A stretch of 64,000 bases of DNA from Balanoglossus misakiensis (GCA_040954595.2 CM082578.2:9176001-9240000); one strand, 5' to 3'; shown: positions 43,651 through 57,065, numbered from the stretch's first letter. Numbers and translations are program-made. Notes: a model not told the origin generated them from the letters alone.

Positions 43651-46600
43651 CTCAATTTTTATTCTCAATTTTAAAAGAGAATAATCTGAAGTTGCTTTGA
43701 GCAAAATATGAAAGTTTACGGCTTTCGAGGTGCATTCTACTGTAACAAGAGATTTGAAAGGCGACTAGAATTAGGTCAGGATTGCGTTTAACATGTTTAA
43801 CTTAGATGCAAAAATCAGGGGTATCTATTCTGAAGAAAAAAGGAGTGGATTAGCCAACAGGAAATATCAAGTTGCTAATAATGGCTTCCAGCTAGATCAC
43901 CCGACTCAGAACGACGAAAAAATACTAAACCAGTTTCCAATATCGTTTACGCACGGAGAATTCGACATGCAACTAATCTCTCAATTCACAAACAAGACAA
44001 CCCATCGTCCAAGGTCTTTCATTAAAAAACAATGATATATACTTACCGTTAGGGACAGCGTGTGTAAAAATTATAGAAGTGATTCGGATTATTCAGTTGG
44101 CTGCTCAAGGGGGTGGCGGGTTAGAAGGTGCAATGGAAGGATTAAACCTTAAATGAGTGCATAGAAGATTACGCACGATCTGGTTCCGCGCATTTCATCC
44201 TTCAGTAGAGAGAAAATGAAAGACAACTGTTCAGGGGATGGATCTTTTAGATCAGTTATCAGCATTGTTTTGCCCAAATACCAAGATATATTTTATACAT
44301 TCAGGAAAACAGAAGAAAAAAGATATCACTTCGAGTGGGAAGCCTCTAGTCTAGAGCTCGAGCACACGAGATAGATGCCACTGTTCGTTAGATTTGAATA
44401 AATGTTTACAGAGCGGAGTCTGGTACGTGGCACGTTGTTCAGATAAATTTCTGTTGACCGCGACGAAAGATAGTCTCGCTTCGCAGTTCTTTAAAGGCAC
44501 ATCTTGTCAGTAGTTGTTCTCCTTTTAACTAAAACTCCTACTGGAGCTGTGAACGGAATATGGCGAACTTCTTGAGGTTGCGGAGATTTTTCATCATTTA
44601 GAACTGTCTCCTGTAATCTTTGACTAGCGCATTTCTTTTCATATAGATTTCCACGTGCGTTTTAAAAGAATATATCCTTTGTCTCGCCAGGCACGTATTC
44701 TAACAACTGAACTCCGCAGGCCTTAGTTTTCAACAACTTGATTGGGTTGCGCGTTATCTGGTGATGTTTAGTGCTTTTAACGAAGTACTTTGTATAAACC
44801 GTGAGCTCTCTTGCAGATTTCTGTCTTTGCGCATGCGGAAAAGAAGCCATCATAGTGTTGTATCGGATAGGGTACTAATACATTTGGCGATGAGAGACAG
44901 TTTAGAAGTTTAATTCTCGGGATTCAATACACAAGGTACCCCCTGTTCAAAGCCACTAGCACGAATTAGGTTATCCGTCCACGTAAACACGCTTTTTGAA
45001 ATGACGAATATCCACTCTCTTTGTTCTTTTTTTCTGAAATTTTGAAGAGCTTTGCGACAATTTGTCGCAAGCGGCACTGAATCCTCAGTTTTTGTTTTTA
45101 TTCTCCTCTATGTTGGTGACGCGTGTAACTTCTAAACTAAATTGATTGCAACATGACTTACATGTAAGGTTTCCTATGCTAATATTGTCACATTTACCTA
45201 TTTTCGTAAATGCACTGCATGGCCATGCAAAAACAGTTCGCGACCACTTAACCATCAGACTGACACGCGCCCTTTTAACCATATATGGGTTCTGTACATC
45301 ATACATCATACAAATAAGAAGAGATTTATTCCTATACGACATCTAGGCTAGCCCACCAGGAACTGTCTATGCGTTCTCACGCCCCAATAAACATTCGAAA
45401 CTACATCGGGTGTTCCGACCAGACTGAGTCTATCTTGCTTTCTTTCAAATGATTGCTTTGGCTATCGGCTTACGTTATTTAGTGCTAGGTCAAGCGATCA
45501 CATGGCTGACGGAATACGCAGTCACGGTAATCCGAACGCATTAACTCCGGGCTCAGAAATTTGCTAAAGTCCATAGGCTTGGGGGCAAGTCTAAATTCCA
45601 TCAAGAAACTGCGATAACCTCAAAGCTGCCATCGATAGTTGAAGTTTCTGTCAGCTAGACCAGCCAAGTATAAACTATATTGCGCATTCTATCAGTTCGT
45701 TTTTATTCAAAATAGTACTTATTTAATCATGCTCCAATTCATAGGGTGATTGCAGTATAGTTGATATGACGTCACTGGCCAACGGCGCTTTTGAAATTAA
45801 GAAACTCGCGATTGTTCCAGTTGTATGGCCCTTTAATGATCACATAATTCGAGGATATTTTTATATCGTTTCAATCAATTGAGAAAAAAATCAACAAGAT
45901 TTTACGTTTTCATTGATTTTGAAAATATCCCCATAGCAACCATTACCCAACCGTTTGAATTCTTCGGTATCGCATAAGTAATGTATTAGATTTAACTTAT
46001 ACACTCTGATTTCGTGAATGGAACAAATATGTGGACGTGCATTGCTACTCGATTTTCATGATTTGGAAAGCAGGTAACCTTGCAGCTAGGCTTATTGCAA
46101 GCACATTAAAAGCATACGTGGAAAATGGGACAAGATTGCACTCAAATACAACCTTAATTCGAATGGCATCCGATTGATATTGTAAAAGGTCGCAGCGATT
46201 ATTCAGGAATAATCCTTTCATCATGCACCATTTTGCAAATGGTTGGGAAGGACTTGTTAGGGGTATATTTTCACGATATAAATTACACATATCAACAATA
46301 TAAAGATAATGAGCAGATTATCAATTTTCCGTTAAAATATGAAGGTCATTGGACTTTTCGGAGGTATGTCTTCGGAGGTTGTGTTGTGTTGTGAGGTGTA
46401 CACATCATCAGGCAGTTTTATCAATTTAAACGTTACATTTATTACATCCGTAAACATATATAAATATATCTTTAAAATTTCCATTAATACAATCCACACA
46501 AATCCACACAAATCTTATCCTGAAGCAAGGAACGCCCAATATGGTTAACATGGAATGGGATAATTGTAGTGTTTACAACCCAAAATTGACATATTTGAGA

Positions 46601-49600
46601 GGATGCTAGTTTGTATATTTAGTAGGTGTATCTTAACATTAAATTGAAAACAAGGGTCTTATTTTCATTGGAGAATCACTGTCGACGCAACAAAAAAGTA
46701 CTGTTTGCTTCGAAGCACACGTCGCGTGTAGTAACCAGCTGTGATACTTTCATTTCCTTGACATTGCCGTTTCAATACCTGAAGACAGCAAGGGTCCTTT
46801 TGGTATTGACTTTGGAACTGAGGCAGTCTGCACTATCGCCCAGACGTGTCGGCCGGGCGGATGCTGTCAACGTGACGGTTCATTTCATGTCACCCGAATT
46901 TCGTTAAAGCGTTTGGAAACTGTCATTTTTGTTCATCGAAACACAGCGGGATTTTTGGGCAAAGAAGGTCACGTGTCTCTTGTGGCGCTACGTGTTGAAT
47001 TTACAGAGAAGTCGCGTTCGTCACAGTGTTTTTGTGAGTAGTTTCTCAGAACGCGACCTGGTGTGTCTGTCTATACGCGCTGTTTTCCACAGGCAATATT
47101 GCGTCCGGTGTTTAACCCAGTACGGTCTCAGCACCACGCCGTGCGTGTTAAGATCTCTTGTTACATGCACGATCCTCCAATTACTCAGTTAGAGCAAATG
47201 CTCGGGGTCACGTGTTCATTATATTAAAGTAGTACACTAAATTAAACATAAAACGATGCGAAAGATACAGCTTCAAATGTCTTCCTTTGTCGCTAAGTTT
47301 TGCGTTCGTCGTGCTGCATTTATACATAAGCAGAAAATGACATTGCGTAAGCCTAATCAGCCTACACTTTAATGAAATACCCTAAACCACAATCACTGCG
47401 CCTAAACATAGCAAATTCGACTAGCTTTTTGCTCCGACGAAAGGTAACACGGGCAGGGTGTACAAAAGAAAGTAAAATACACTTGTGAAGGCACTTAGTC
47501 GAGTTTTGCTTTCAACCAAAGGTTATCTAGTAGTCAGTACGCAGAGGGCGAAGATCGGTCATCACGAATCATTAAAATTACTCACAAACGGCAACGAAAT
47601 AACGCAGAAAAAGTAAAACCTACATAATTTGCAAGCGCAATTTTTCGTATTTTTCATAAAGATATCCCGTGAAATAGTATGAAGCCCATTGGCGTTGGTT
47701 GCACGTCGTGACGACTGATATGACGCAATTACCAGGTAAAGCACACGAATCTAACATTTTTTTGTAAAAGAAATTGCTAAGTAGCACAGTAATCACACGA
47801 AATCACGACGTACATGTAGACTGCCATTAGAGGTTCGCCTTAAACTGCAATACAGGGCTTCGACATTATGGGAGCTTAAACACATGTAGTCATTAAAACA
47901 TTCAACTTTTGCCATTATGTTCGCTAACGCGGCATTCGGGTTGGTGAATATTGGACTTTACAGTAAAGGCAGACGAAATCACCTAGCTCCAAACAGGTAA
48001 GAATTGTGAGACAGAAACTCGGTGAGATTACAAGTAGTGAGCAAAATATTAAATGCGACAAAGGGGGGAATAGGGCCTATAGGGTTTGCAAATCGTCGAC
48101 ACGGGGGCTCACACGCGGTAAGACACTGAAGCTTAGGCCGTTCAAAGAGACGGATTGTTCACGAAGGGAATTGCATCCTTTTGCCGCCGGCCACGCATAT
48201 GTGGTCGGGCGCTTGTGCTATCAATCCTAAAGAAAACCCTTCAATCCCTCGGTATAGACGACTAATGACAGCTCTCCAGGCTATATCGAGGGAGTCGCAT
48301 CGCCTATATTGTTGACAGGGTGACTTTGTAAAAATCTGTGGGGAAAAGTTGATATATTCACTTCGATTCGTTTTAAACGTACGTGACAAGCGCAGAAAAG
48401 GCTGCCCTAGTCGAACGACAGCGCGTAGATCTAAAGTCAATAAATCAAAGTAAAAACTTGTTCCACACATTTGCAATTTACTACTACATAAAAACCTCAA
48501 TTCTCTGTTCAAATTGTGTTAGAAAATATTGACCTCAAATACTACCTCTTAAAACAATAGTATAACCACGAGCATCCGTGTTAGATGGTTGTGCGTTGTT
48601 TCTCAATGCGAAAAGTCCAAACTCAAGACGTTGCCCGCACCCGCGACCAAACTTTCAATTCTTAAAAAAGACGAAAAATATCCCTAGTACGTTATTACTC
48701 ACTGCTTGCGTAAGAATGGTTAAAGTTCACATTTGTACAGTAAAAGTCATTCAACAACTCGAAGTTTTAACTATGTTATTGCTTTTATATAACTGATTTC
48801 TCCGTTGATGTTTTAGGCCTCAGCTGTGATTTCACGGGAAACGTTTCACTGGCTCTTGCAGCGTGACCGCCCGCTGTCTTTTAGAAATGTCCTCTTCAAG
48901 ACTTCAGTTGGAGCGTACACCACTTTGCTGCCATTAGTAAGTAATTGCTACCACTCCATAGACACGTCAATGGGACAGAGAGTAAATTGAACACGTCTTT
49001 TTATGATCACGTAGACCAGATTTTTATTTTTCAGAGGGAATATCTAACCACAGGGTAGACCAATGGAGCACCGATGCTCTTTTGAAAATTGTTTCGAAAG
49101 CGTTTCGTTAGCGATTACCCCAGATCCATTGCAAATTGAGCAGGTCGGAAATGTGGTTGTCGTGGAAACCCTGGCGTGCTTTTGACGCGCCCCCAGGCAA
49201 ACCCGAGTGAATAGCTATTGGACGCGTTGCGGTTTAAAGGCAAACGATACGCCGTATTTAAGTAACTTCGATTTCTTTGAAGTTTTTTTTCAAGATCCCA
49301 CATTGGTGACGCGGCAGTGCTTGTTGCTGTTTTTTTTTGTGTGTGTGTGTGTGCTTTATTTCGGCGGTTAAGCTGTACCGGTGACTCCCATAGTGAAAAA
49401 AATGTCACGTGCTTCTTACTTGCCAAATGAATACTTTAAGGTTTCGTTCGGCATTCATGGTACTAATTTTAAGCTTTGAAATAAATTGAAATAGAAAAAT
49501 AAATGACTATAACTAAGAGGTCCTGCCATACCAACCAAAACAGAACACTAAAATTATACCGATCAATCCCTTTCGTACGCCGTACTTGCACACGTATCAT

Positions 49601-49950
49601 TTTTCATTGTAAAAAGCATGATCGGTTTACTATTAATGTACTCTTTTGTAAGTACTGTGGGATTATCTGGCGAAGGACAAGGAGATATCAATAAAGAGTA
49701 TTACAGTTAAAATAAAACAAGACAGAAGCGTTGACAAAAGTAAGTACGCTCCGCACATACTGAATAAGGTTACAGAATACATTGGGATTTTTTTACACTT
49801 GATTTGCAAAGTGCACTGTCAGTAAAACGATACTTGGTGTCATTGAACAGCTTTTCAGAATCTATTCTCGTATTGTATCAGTATAAGAACTTTAGGCACT
49901 GTTAAGAAAGAGTGAAATCAAAATGTAGTGTGTCGGCCAGGTAAGGCAAC
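43651..49950. other. Intergenic region between plexin and the GPCR
   Basis: No ORF or exon chain I can support on either strand. CpG dinucleotides are clearly more frequent than in the preceding 2.5 kb. A full CRE palindrome TGACGTCA is at 45767-45774, a tandem aatccacac repeat at 46491-46514 and a GT microsatellite near 49338-49352. Confidence 0.7.
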
Positions 49951-50015
49951 GGCTTCAACCTACCACACTGTGTAATATTCACTCGATGGTAACCCCAAGA
50001 AGGGTTTGCGGCCAC

Positions 50016-51092
50016 TCAAACAGAACAATCTGCCTGCGTGGTCTGAATGATACGTTTGTTCATCAGGGTGCCAGTATTCCGGGTCGGTGGCGGGTTGCCG
50101 GTCACGGCCGACACCTGGTTCTGTCGCGGCAAGTCCGGCCGGTAGCAGCAGACCACCTTGGAGAAGATCAACAGGTAGCCGTAGCGGAACTGCTTGTTCA
50201 TGACGCCGTAGAGCACGCTGTCGAAGGCGCTGTTGCCGTGCGCCATGATCCAGATGAACATGTGCACGTTGCCCGGCAGCTTGTCCTGGTAGTCGGCGGT
50301 GACGATGGCCGCGTAGGGCACCCAGCAGACGGAGAAGACGATGAAGATGGCGAAGAGCGTCTTCATCAGCTGGATGTCCTTGCGCTTGATCGTCATGTTG
50401 TTGGTCTTGAAGCCGTCGTGGATCTTCAGGGCGTGGCGGTGGACGAAGATGTAGACGCTGCCGTAGCAGTAGAGGATGACGAAGGCGGGCAGGACGACGG
50501 CCGATCCGATGAAGAAGAGCAGCCAGCTCAGGCTGGCCGTGCGGCTGTACGAGCACACCATGGTCTTGGCGTCGTAGCCGTGGTCGCCCCAGCCCACGAA
50601 GTTGGGCAGATCGATCAGGAAACAGCAGATCCAGACCGCCGCCGCCAGGGCGACCGTCTTCGGCCAGGTGAAGAACGATGCGTACAGGTGCGACTTGCAG
50701 ATGAAGATGTAGCGGTTGATGCTGACGGCCATGATGTTCCACAGCGAGCAGATGCAACAGATGAGGCAGAAGGAGCCCACCACTTCGCAGAGGGCCGTCT
50801 GTGGCGGCAGGAACCGGTGCGTGGTCGCGATGCCCACGATGGTGAAGGCGTCCACAAAACCGGTGACGCCTATGTCGGCTATGGCGAGGTTGACAACGAA
50901 AACGTTGGAAACGGTGTGCAGTTTTCTGTCCATCAGCACCGTCGCGATGACAAGGGTGTTTCCGCACGTCCCCAGCAAGAAGAGCCCGCATGTGACAACC
51001 AGGTAAAACCCAACAAATGGTTCTGCTTGCACCAGATCGTGGAAGTGGATTCCGTCCCCCTCCAACGTTGCATTGTCGACGAAACTCGCCAT
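50016..51092 (-). CDS. Intronless class A GPCR, melatonin-receptor/Tre1-Moody type
   Basis: Seven-helix plasma-membrane receptor expected to couple to G proteins; ligand unknown. 358 residues in one exon. N-glycosylation site Asn7 (NAT). TM1 has GNTLV (Asn45). TM2 has NLAIAD (Asp73). Cys102 and Cys180 form the conserved TM3-ECL2 disulfide pair. The TM3 end has NRY (126-128) instead of DRY. TM6 has CWVPY (256-260). TM7 has NSAFDSVLYG (287-296) instead of NPxxY. A CC pair after helix 8 may be palmitoylated. NRY and a TM7 motif without Pro are typical of melatonin receptors (NRY, NAxxY) and of the Tre1/Moody/GPR84 group, and the NSxxxxxxYG spacing resembles the melatonin receptors. An in-frame TAG about 30 bp upstream and no earlier ATG fix the start. 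Much more GC-rich than its flanks, especially at third positions. Family sure; subfamily tentative. Confidence 0.93.
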   Translation of the reverse strand: MASFVDNATLEGDGIHFHDLVQAEPFVGFYLVVTCGLFLLGTCGNTLVIATVLMDRKLHTVSNVFVVNLAIADIGVTGFVDAFTIVGIATTHRFLPPQTALCEVVGSFCLICCICSLWNIMAVSINRYIFICKSHLYASFFTWPKTVALAAAVWICCFLIDLPNFVGWGDHGYDAKTMVCSYSRTASLSWLLFFIGSAVVLPAFVILYCYGSVYIFVHRHALKIHDGFKTNNMTIKRKDIQLMKTLFAIFIVFSVCWVPYAAIVTADYQDKLPGNVHMFIWIMAHGNSAFDSVLYGVMNKQFRYGYLLIFSKVVCCYRPDLPRQNQVSAVTGNPPPTRNTGTLMNKRIIQTTQADCSV

Positions 51093-51259
51093 CGTTATAG
51101 TTAGGACCTGTGAGAGTATCGTCTAGCACCCAATCGTGACAGTTGGCGAGCCGTTCTGGACAGTGCTGGAGATACGCTGTCAATGTAGCATCCCAAAGCC
51201 GGGAGTCTCAGTATATCTCGTGTGTGCACATCGCACTCAGTGGCAAATGAGATTCGGCA

Positions 51260-51267
51260 TGACGTCA
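51260..51267. promoter_or_regulatory. CRE palindrome upstream of the GPCR
   Basis: Full 8-bp TGACGTCA site 168 bp upstream of the GPCR ATG (minus-strand gene). A weak TATA-like gatata lies between. CREB/ATF binding is established for this motif; use here is inferred. Confidence 0.4.
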
Positions 51268-51339
51268 CTTACGCAAGATGTACACCCCCAGTAGGCCTTT
51301 CTAAGTGGCGGCCTTGCTTATTGTCCTATGCAACGGCAG

Positions 51340-51360
51340 AAGACAGACAGACAGACAGAC
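51340..51360. repeat. ACAG microsatellite
   Basis: Five tandem copies of agac/acag, about 250 bp upstream of the GPCR. Confidence 0.8.
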
Positions 51361-51759
51361 GCTGGTGGCCGAGAGCGATTACATCCGACGACTTTCTGAC
51401 AAGCGTGGCACATTAACATTAACAGCGCTTCTCGTGGTAACCGTGTCAGAGTCCAAGAAAAGCGTGTACATGCATGCATGTACAATGTATAGTCATAATT
51501 TAAGCCAGTTATCGTCGATGACTCAGCCCTTGCCGTCACCGAAAGAAGTCTTCGAAAGAAATCAGTTTATCAAGAATGTACGCCAGGTGAACGCGTATAT
51601 AATTCATGATGGGTTGTTCTAATAAAGATGTGTTCATTTGTATGCCAGAGGGTTATGTCGTTGTAAAAAAGGACAAGAAATTTTTTAGTGTGTGGTTATG
51701 TCTAAGAAAAAAAATGGGCGAGGATTTTAATACTTTTACCTGAAATGGTCACGCGGTGA

Positions 51760-51870
51760 TAATGTTAGATCATATTTTGATAATAATAGTGAGTTCTTAT
51801 ATAGCGCATGCGCACATATCCAAAATGTTTCGTGATCAAGGCGCTTTACAACAATTTACCTGCCCATCTC
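51760..51870. repeat. Possible dispersed repeat with TATATAGCGC/GCGCTTTACA ends
   Basis: The block gagttcttatatagcgcatg ... gatcaaggcgctttacaa resembles a motif pair often seen in interspersed repeats of marine invertebrates. It includes the palindrome GCGCATGCGC at 51804-51813. Only one copy is in this window, so repeat status rests on recollection. Confidence 0.35.
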
Positions 51871-54399
51871 CAAGGCAACATTTTCCATCATGCATGACCG
51901 CGGTTCTGACATTTAGTCGGATGATAAAATCTCCTATAGACTGAGGAAGACATTGCATAAATGTGTCTTTTGTTATTTTCGTGAGTCGTGGTGATATTTC
52001 TTCTGTACATGTACTCCGATGCTGTATTTCTTATTCATAAATTGAATTTAGAAAAAGACAACACAGACACGATTTCCGGTACCTGTAAAGTCAAGATTTA
52101 TTTTCAGATGCCTTCCGAGCTGATCACATATGTTTGCCTAAATTTGGAAGAAGTCAGCTGTCCTTGCAAAAAGGTTAAACTGTCTTCTTATAATGGTCAT
52201 GCACGTTCACACGGGGCCTTACCAGTGTTTATCCGTGCCTGCCACGTAGGTACATGTACACAGACACAGATGGAGCAAGCTATTGTTCGGTGCATTCGCC
52301 GCTGCGTGGAGTACGTGGAGAGGGGAATGAAACGTGCGTGGAGAACTCCGAAACATTCGAACGTCCATCACACCTTGTTTACAGCTCCGTTACCCGACTG
52401 AAATGCAACACGTCAAACTGCGAAATACCGCAGAATGAAAAACTTGCAGGCATTCATGAATAACTTACAGACGTTTCACAAAACCGTTTTCTTTTTTGTT
52501 AATTGTCTCGTGTACGTAGATCGCCGAAAGAGCAAATTAAGGCAATACGGGTTGGAGCCGAACCAACGCGGGCGCAGTGACTGTCACGTTCTCTTTGTGC
52601 AGCGCATTGATATTTGAGACAAAAAAATTCGTTTTCTCTGTCGTGAGTTGGGATTCTTCAGACGATATGTCGTGATGTGTCTGTCTTCTGTAAATAAAAA
52701 GGATTTCATATTTCTATGATATGACTTTTTGCTGTACCGATACGCAGGAAGGGGAAGGGCGTTGCGAGCGGGCTGTTTTATAATTTAGAGGCGAGCAGAG
52801 GCACATAAGAAGAGGATTCTGATCAGAAATAAAATACATTCTGAGGTGATCGACTTTAAGGATTAAAAGGGCAAATATAAGTCGGTCTGTTTGACCTCTC
52901 TGCGGTATCAAGAATAAATCGAATACAATGACCCTCATGAGGTCTAAACATTTAATGTAACGGCGTACATTCAGGCACTTCCCTCCACTGTCTATAACTC
53001 CCTCGATTTAGAGGTACATACCTCTTAATTAATCTAGTTTGTCTACAAGCAGGGTGAGGGTGTTTACAATTTATACTTATTTAAGTACGTCTCGAGAAGT
53101 CAAACCGCATAGAGAACGTTTCGCATCAAACCACGTGACCGTGATCACATTAAAGCGACCAAAAGAGGTCGCAAGAGAGATGCATGAACTTTGTCCCTTT
53201 AAACTGGCGGCATCTTGCAAGGCCTTTCTGCACATCTGAATATCACAGAAGTACACCTAGCACAGTTCGGAAAGTTTGAGACTGACATGTCAACGCGGTC
53301 AGCCGTCGTACACGTGTACGTGTATACATGTACCTCTTTCGTCGATACCCGGCAGTGCGTCGCAGTGATTATGGTTGTTATTTTAGAGAAAGAAACAATA
53401 AAAGAAGAGAAAAGAAAGAGAAGATGGAAAATTCCGCTAGTGATTATGCACGTAATAGGGGGATTTCTTCATCCAAAGGATTATATTCCTATACCACTCG
53501 TGCCATACATTATGGTGTTCACGTAAATTCTATACTTTGATGACAGCGTTTCAGTAGGCTTTGTTCCGTGTTTACGATGTACGCTTGCTGTTCCCGCTGT
53601 TTAGCGCGTAAACATCTATCCACGCTCGCCACTGCCGCTTTCGCGGGACAGAAGCAATGATACAAGCTACATGTGGGTAAATTGATAGGAACTCAGTGAC
53701 GTCGTTGCGTCATATCATGCAAACATGTATATACTCAAGTACTAAGAAACCTCTGTGCATTCATTCTATGGTGCATTCAACAATTGCGGTCTCCCGACTG
53801 AAAAACATTGCGTGACGATGATGGTGGAACCCAGATAACATGTCAAGAACATTCGTCAAGTTTATTCACCGAAATGAATTGTCGTGGTTTTCCAGAGTCT
53901 GTCGCAACGACGTGAACAAAATTAGCCCCAGCCCCAGCGCAGCGCATATCCACAATGTGAGCCTTGAGCCAACGCCTTACCTCATTATAAGAACACTGCC
54001 CCGCTATCGTAAAACTTCGCCAATGCGTTGGAAATTAATAACAGGTCTAACTTCTTTATTTATTAGGGTTCCGAGCCCTCTCCATAAATCACCCCTTTCA
54101 CATCATTGCCAAGATACATTCGCGCAGAATAAAAGTTGTTGGAATTGCACGAAGCAACTGCATAATTATTACAACCTTTTCAGGACCGTCAGAACTTCGA
54201 ACCACGCAAGGTGAGAGGGAATTCAAACTTTTCCACGTGATGAAAGAAAGTCACGTGGGCTTCGCTTGAAAATTACCGATGTCCAACATCTCCGCCAATG
54301 GCGACAGATATGCATGCAAATAACTATAGTATGGATGGGTATTAAGTTGCCTGGATTTCCCATGTTAAAAATTCAGTAAATGGCGAGCAATTTCCCCTT
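51871..54399. other. Intergenic DNA
   Basis: ORFs of up to 137 codons occur on the + strand but have no hydrophobic segments, motifs or splice context to support them. Palindrome-rich short sequence cacgtgtacgtgtatacatg occurs near 53311-53330. Nothing else recognised. Confidence 0.6.
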
Positions 54400-54760
54400 C
54401 TATCGACACGACTGCCGTGCGTTTCCCCGAAGGTAGGTTTAACAGCTTTACTGTTTGAAAGTAGGCAAACAGCGACACAGTAGCGTTTACCGATGATGAT
54501 CAATATGTATATTGACGCGTACATGCATTGCCCGGCCGTTTTTGCCTTCTCCCACAGGGCATTACTGCAATTATTGGCAAAATTTGCTTCTTTTGCCGAC
54601 TGGATTTGGACCCATTTGCTTTACATCTGTGTGTAGTTTATACACGCGTGTTGAATTTTAAATTTAACACGTATAAAGTTTCCAATTCGTGGTATTCAAA
54701 ATGTCATAGAATTTTGTTATGTCTGCACGAGATGAATACGGATGGAGCAAGCGGGAAGGC
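54400..54760 (+). repeat. Diverged long duplication, copy A
   Basis: Matches 57600-57945 in the same order over several islands: cccgaaggta, gcaattattggcaaaattt, tttgccgact, gtattcaaaatgtca, gagcaagcgggaag. Probably an old segmental duplication or an unnamed interspersed repeat. Confidence 0.6.
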
Positions 54761-57065
54761 GCCACCCAATGGTTCTTTGTAATGTATACAATGTATGCGT
54801 CATAGTACTGGAGTTCGACTTCTTGATCCTAGGCAGCCGTGTCGTTACACTATCGGTAGTCACAATGTGAACACTTCCTGTGGTTGTGATATCCAGAGTC
54901 TATGTTCAATGACGTTGCCAATGCAGAGTTCATGTAAGAGATTCCATTCCTCCCAACCTGTAAAGATATACAAAGGGCGTTTGTTTTAAGGAGGAGGACA
55001 GCTCACGAAATAACGACTCTCTGATGACAACATATAACGTTTTTGGGGTTAGTATTTTGACAATCGTTTACCAAGTTCCCCCCAGCTCAGAGTAAATTAG
55101 CCAGGTCACATCACTTCAAAAGAGTGACGTACACGCGTGCGTAAATACCTTGTGATGTGTAACACCAAGAGCAGTATTACTAGATGCTACAAGCTGATGT
55201 CCCATGTGACCTTGTTCCATGCAATAAGTGCGATCAGTTCCTTGACACATCCTGACATTTACAACATGAGCGACATCATTCAATGGTTAATGATCAAATG
55301 GGACTTTGAGTCACACACAGATTACTGTTTCTCAAAAGTCGCTTGTTGCCGGGCGCATTTTTTTTCTTTTCACACAAAAGAGCTGTCGATGATGGGATCT
55401 GACTCTTTGCAATCAAACCACCTTGGCCGCTGAAATGTGTTAAAAGAACATCTTGTTAACCAATACTATAAACTTGAAATAAAGATGGATGGTTTTAGAT
55501 AGTAAAAAAACGCTCACGTAAAGCAGGTTATTATAGGATGATTGCCAGCAAAGACGTCATGAAAATTTCGTTCAGTGCACTTCGTTCAATCAGAACATAT
55601 TTTGCCTTTTACGGTCCCAGTCACTCGAAAATCGACTACCTTTACATTAATTAACATGAAAGGCGAAAACCGGCACAAAAAGCCTTGTTGATACACAGAT
55701 ATTAATAAACATTTAACCATGCTGGAAAGAAGTAATTCAAGATTGTACGTGGTAATAAAGACTTAGTAGAAAGCTATGCAATCTTCGCTTGAAACTGCCA
55801 GAAAGCTCTTCTCAATCTTGGCTGACTGAGAAAACAGATGGTGTATTTGTGAATGGGATCAATGCAGCCGGCCATAACAGTAATACATACAAATACCAAA
55901 TCAGACGTTAAACATTGGTATTTTTCTCTGCATTCGACACCCGTCACCCAATCTTTGCAAACGAGGTCTAGTTTGCCAAGTATCATCTTTGAGGAAGGCT
56001 GAATTGAAAGTTGAATAGCATAACTGTAAATATCGGTAAACGCCGAGGTTTGTTGCTTGTAAAGTCGGCCAGCTTTCCCCGTCTGCACTCGCCAAGTAGG
56101 TCGGAGTGATTATCAGTTCTGACAGAACAGAATAGTAGAAATAAGGCTAATATAGAAATTACACCAGCTATCCCGCAAGTATTGTTGACGAATATTTTCA
56201 TTAAGAATATATGATTCCTGTTCTACACTCAAAGAATGAAAAATTCAAGCCGATTTAAAACTCCGTTAGCTGTAATTTGGGGATATTTTTTCCATTATGT
56301 TAATTCTGCATATCAACCATACGTTCTTTAATCCTTATATTATGATGGAATTCCCAGGATCTTCTGTGTAAGTCGGCGGTGTTATCGTTAAAAGACTGAA
56401 TTCAAGTCTTCAATAAAAAATCTTTAATAAAAGTGTACGAAATATTCAGTCCCAGAAAAACAGAATAACGTGCATTTAATAAAGTGCCTCATGCAGGAAA
56501 TAGACCAAGAAACACAAAATGTTAGAAAAATGGCCAAATCAGTAATACGTGTACGTAGTCTGTCTTTTCTTGGTTCTGTCATATACATGTACATGTATAG
56601 ATAGCGTGTGGACCAAACATGTACGGTGATGGCACGATACCCCGGATGGACAAGACAGCGTAACCGCCATGCCCTTGACGTCAATCACAGCGATTTTCTT
56701 TTCTTTTTGAATGGAAATCTAATTATATTCAAGGTGAGGTAGTATTGTATACATAATTAGCCCTGTCTTGACTCAACGCTTATTACAGCGGATCAGATTT
56801 GTCCCCCCCCCTTCATGATCGCTCTGATGTCTGTGAAGGTCACGATCGCGACCTCAAGGTTGATTGGTGTAGAGAACGACAAACAGCAGATGCGACACTT
56901 GCAATATGCAAATTACCGCAAACCTGTATGATTGTACCCATGGACATAATTTCACACTTTTCCTGTTCAACGCATTGCTTCATTAATTTAACATTTTTAA
57001 AATTTAATACACAGTAAAATATATTGAAAAATCTACAGGCAACCAACAGAGAGTCAGTACATGAA

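Noticed and set aside
49986-51104. 372-codon ORF on the + strand opposite the GPCR
   Set aside because: It is antisense to the clear seven-helix receptor, is acidic and valine-rich in a codon-mirrored way and has no domain. It is a by-product of the GC-rich receptor exon, as is the 407-codon minus-strand frame.
51988-52401. 137-codon + strand ORF
   Set aside because: Cysteine-containing but with no recognisable pattern, no signal peptide that fits and no exon context.
56729-56755. TGAGGTAGTA followed by TTGTATA, resembling let-7
   Set aside because: The middle of the mature sequence is missing two bases and the following 60 nt contain no complementary arm, so no hairpin precursor can form.
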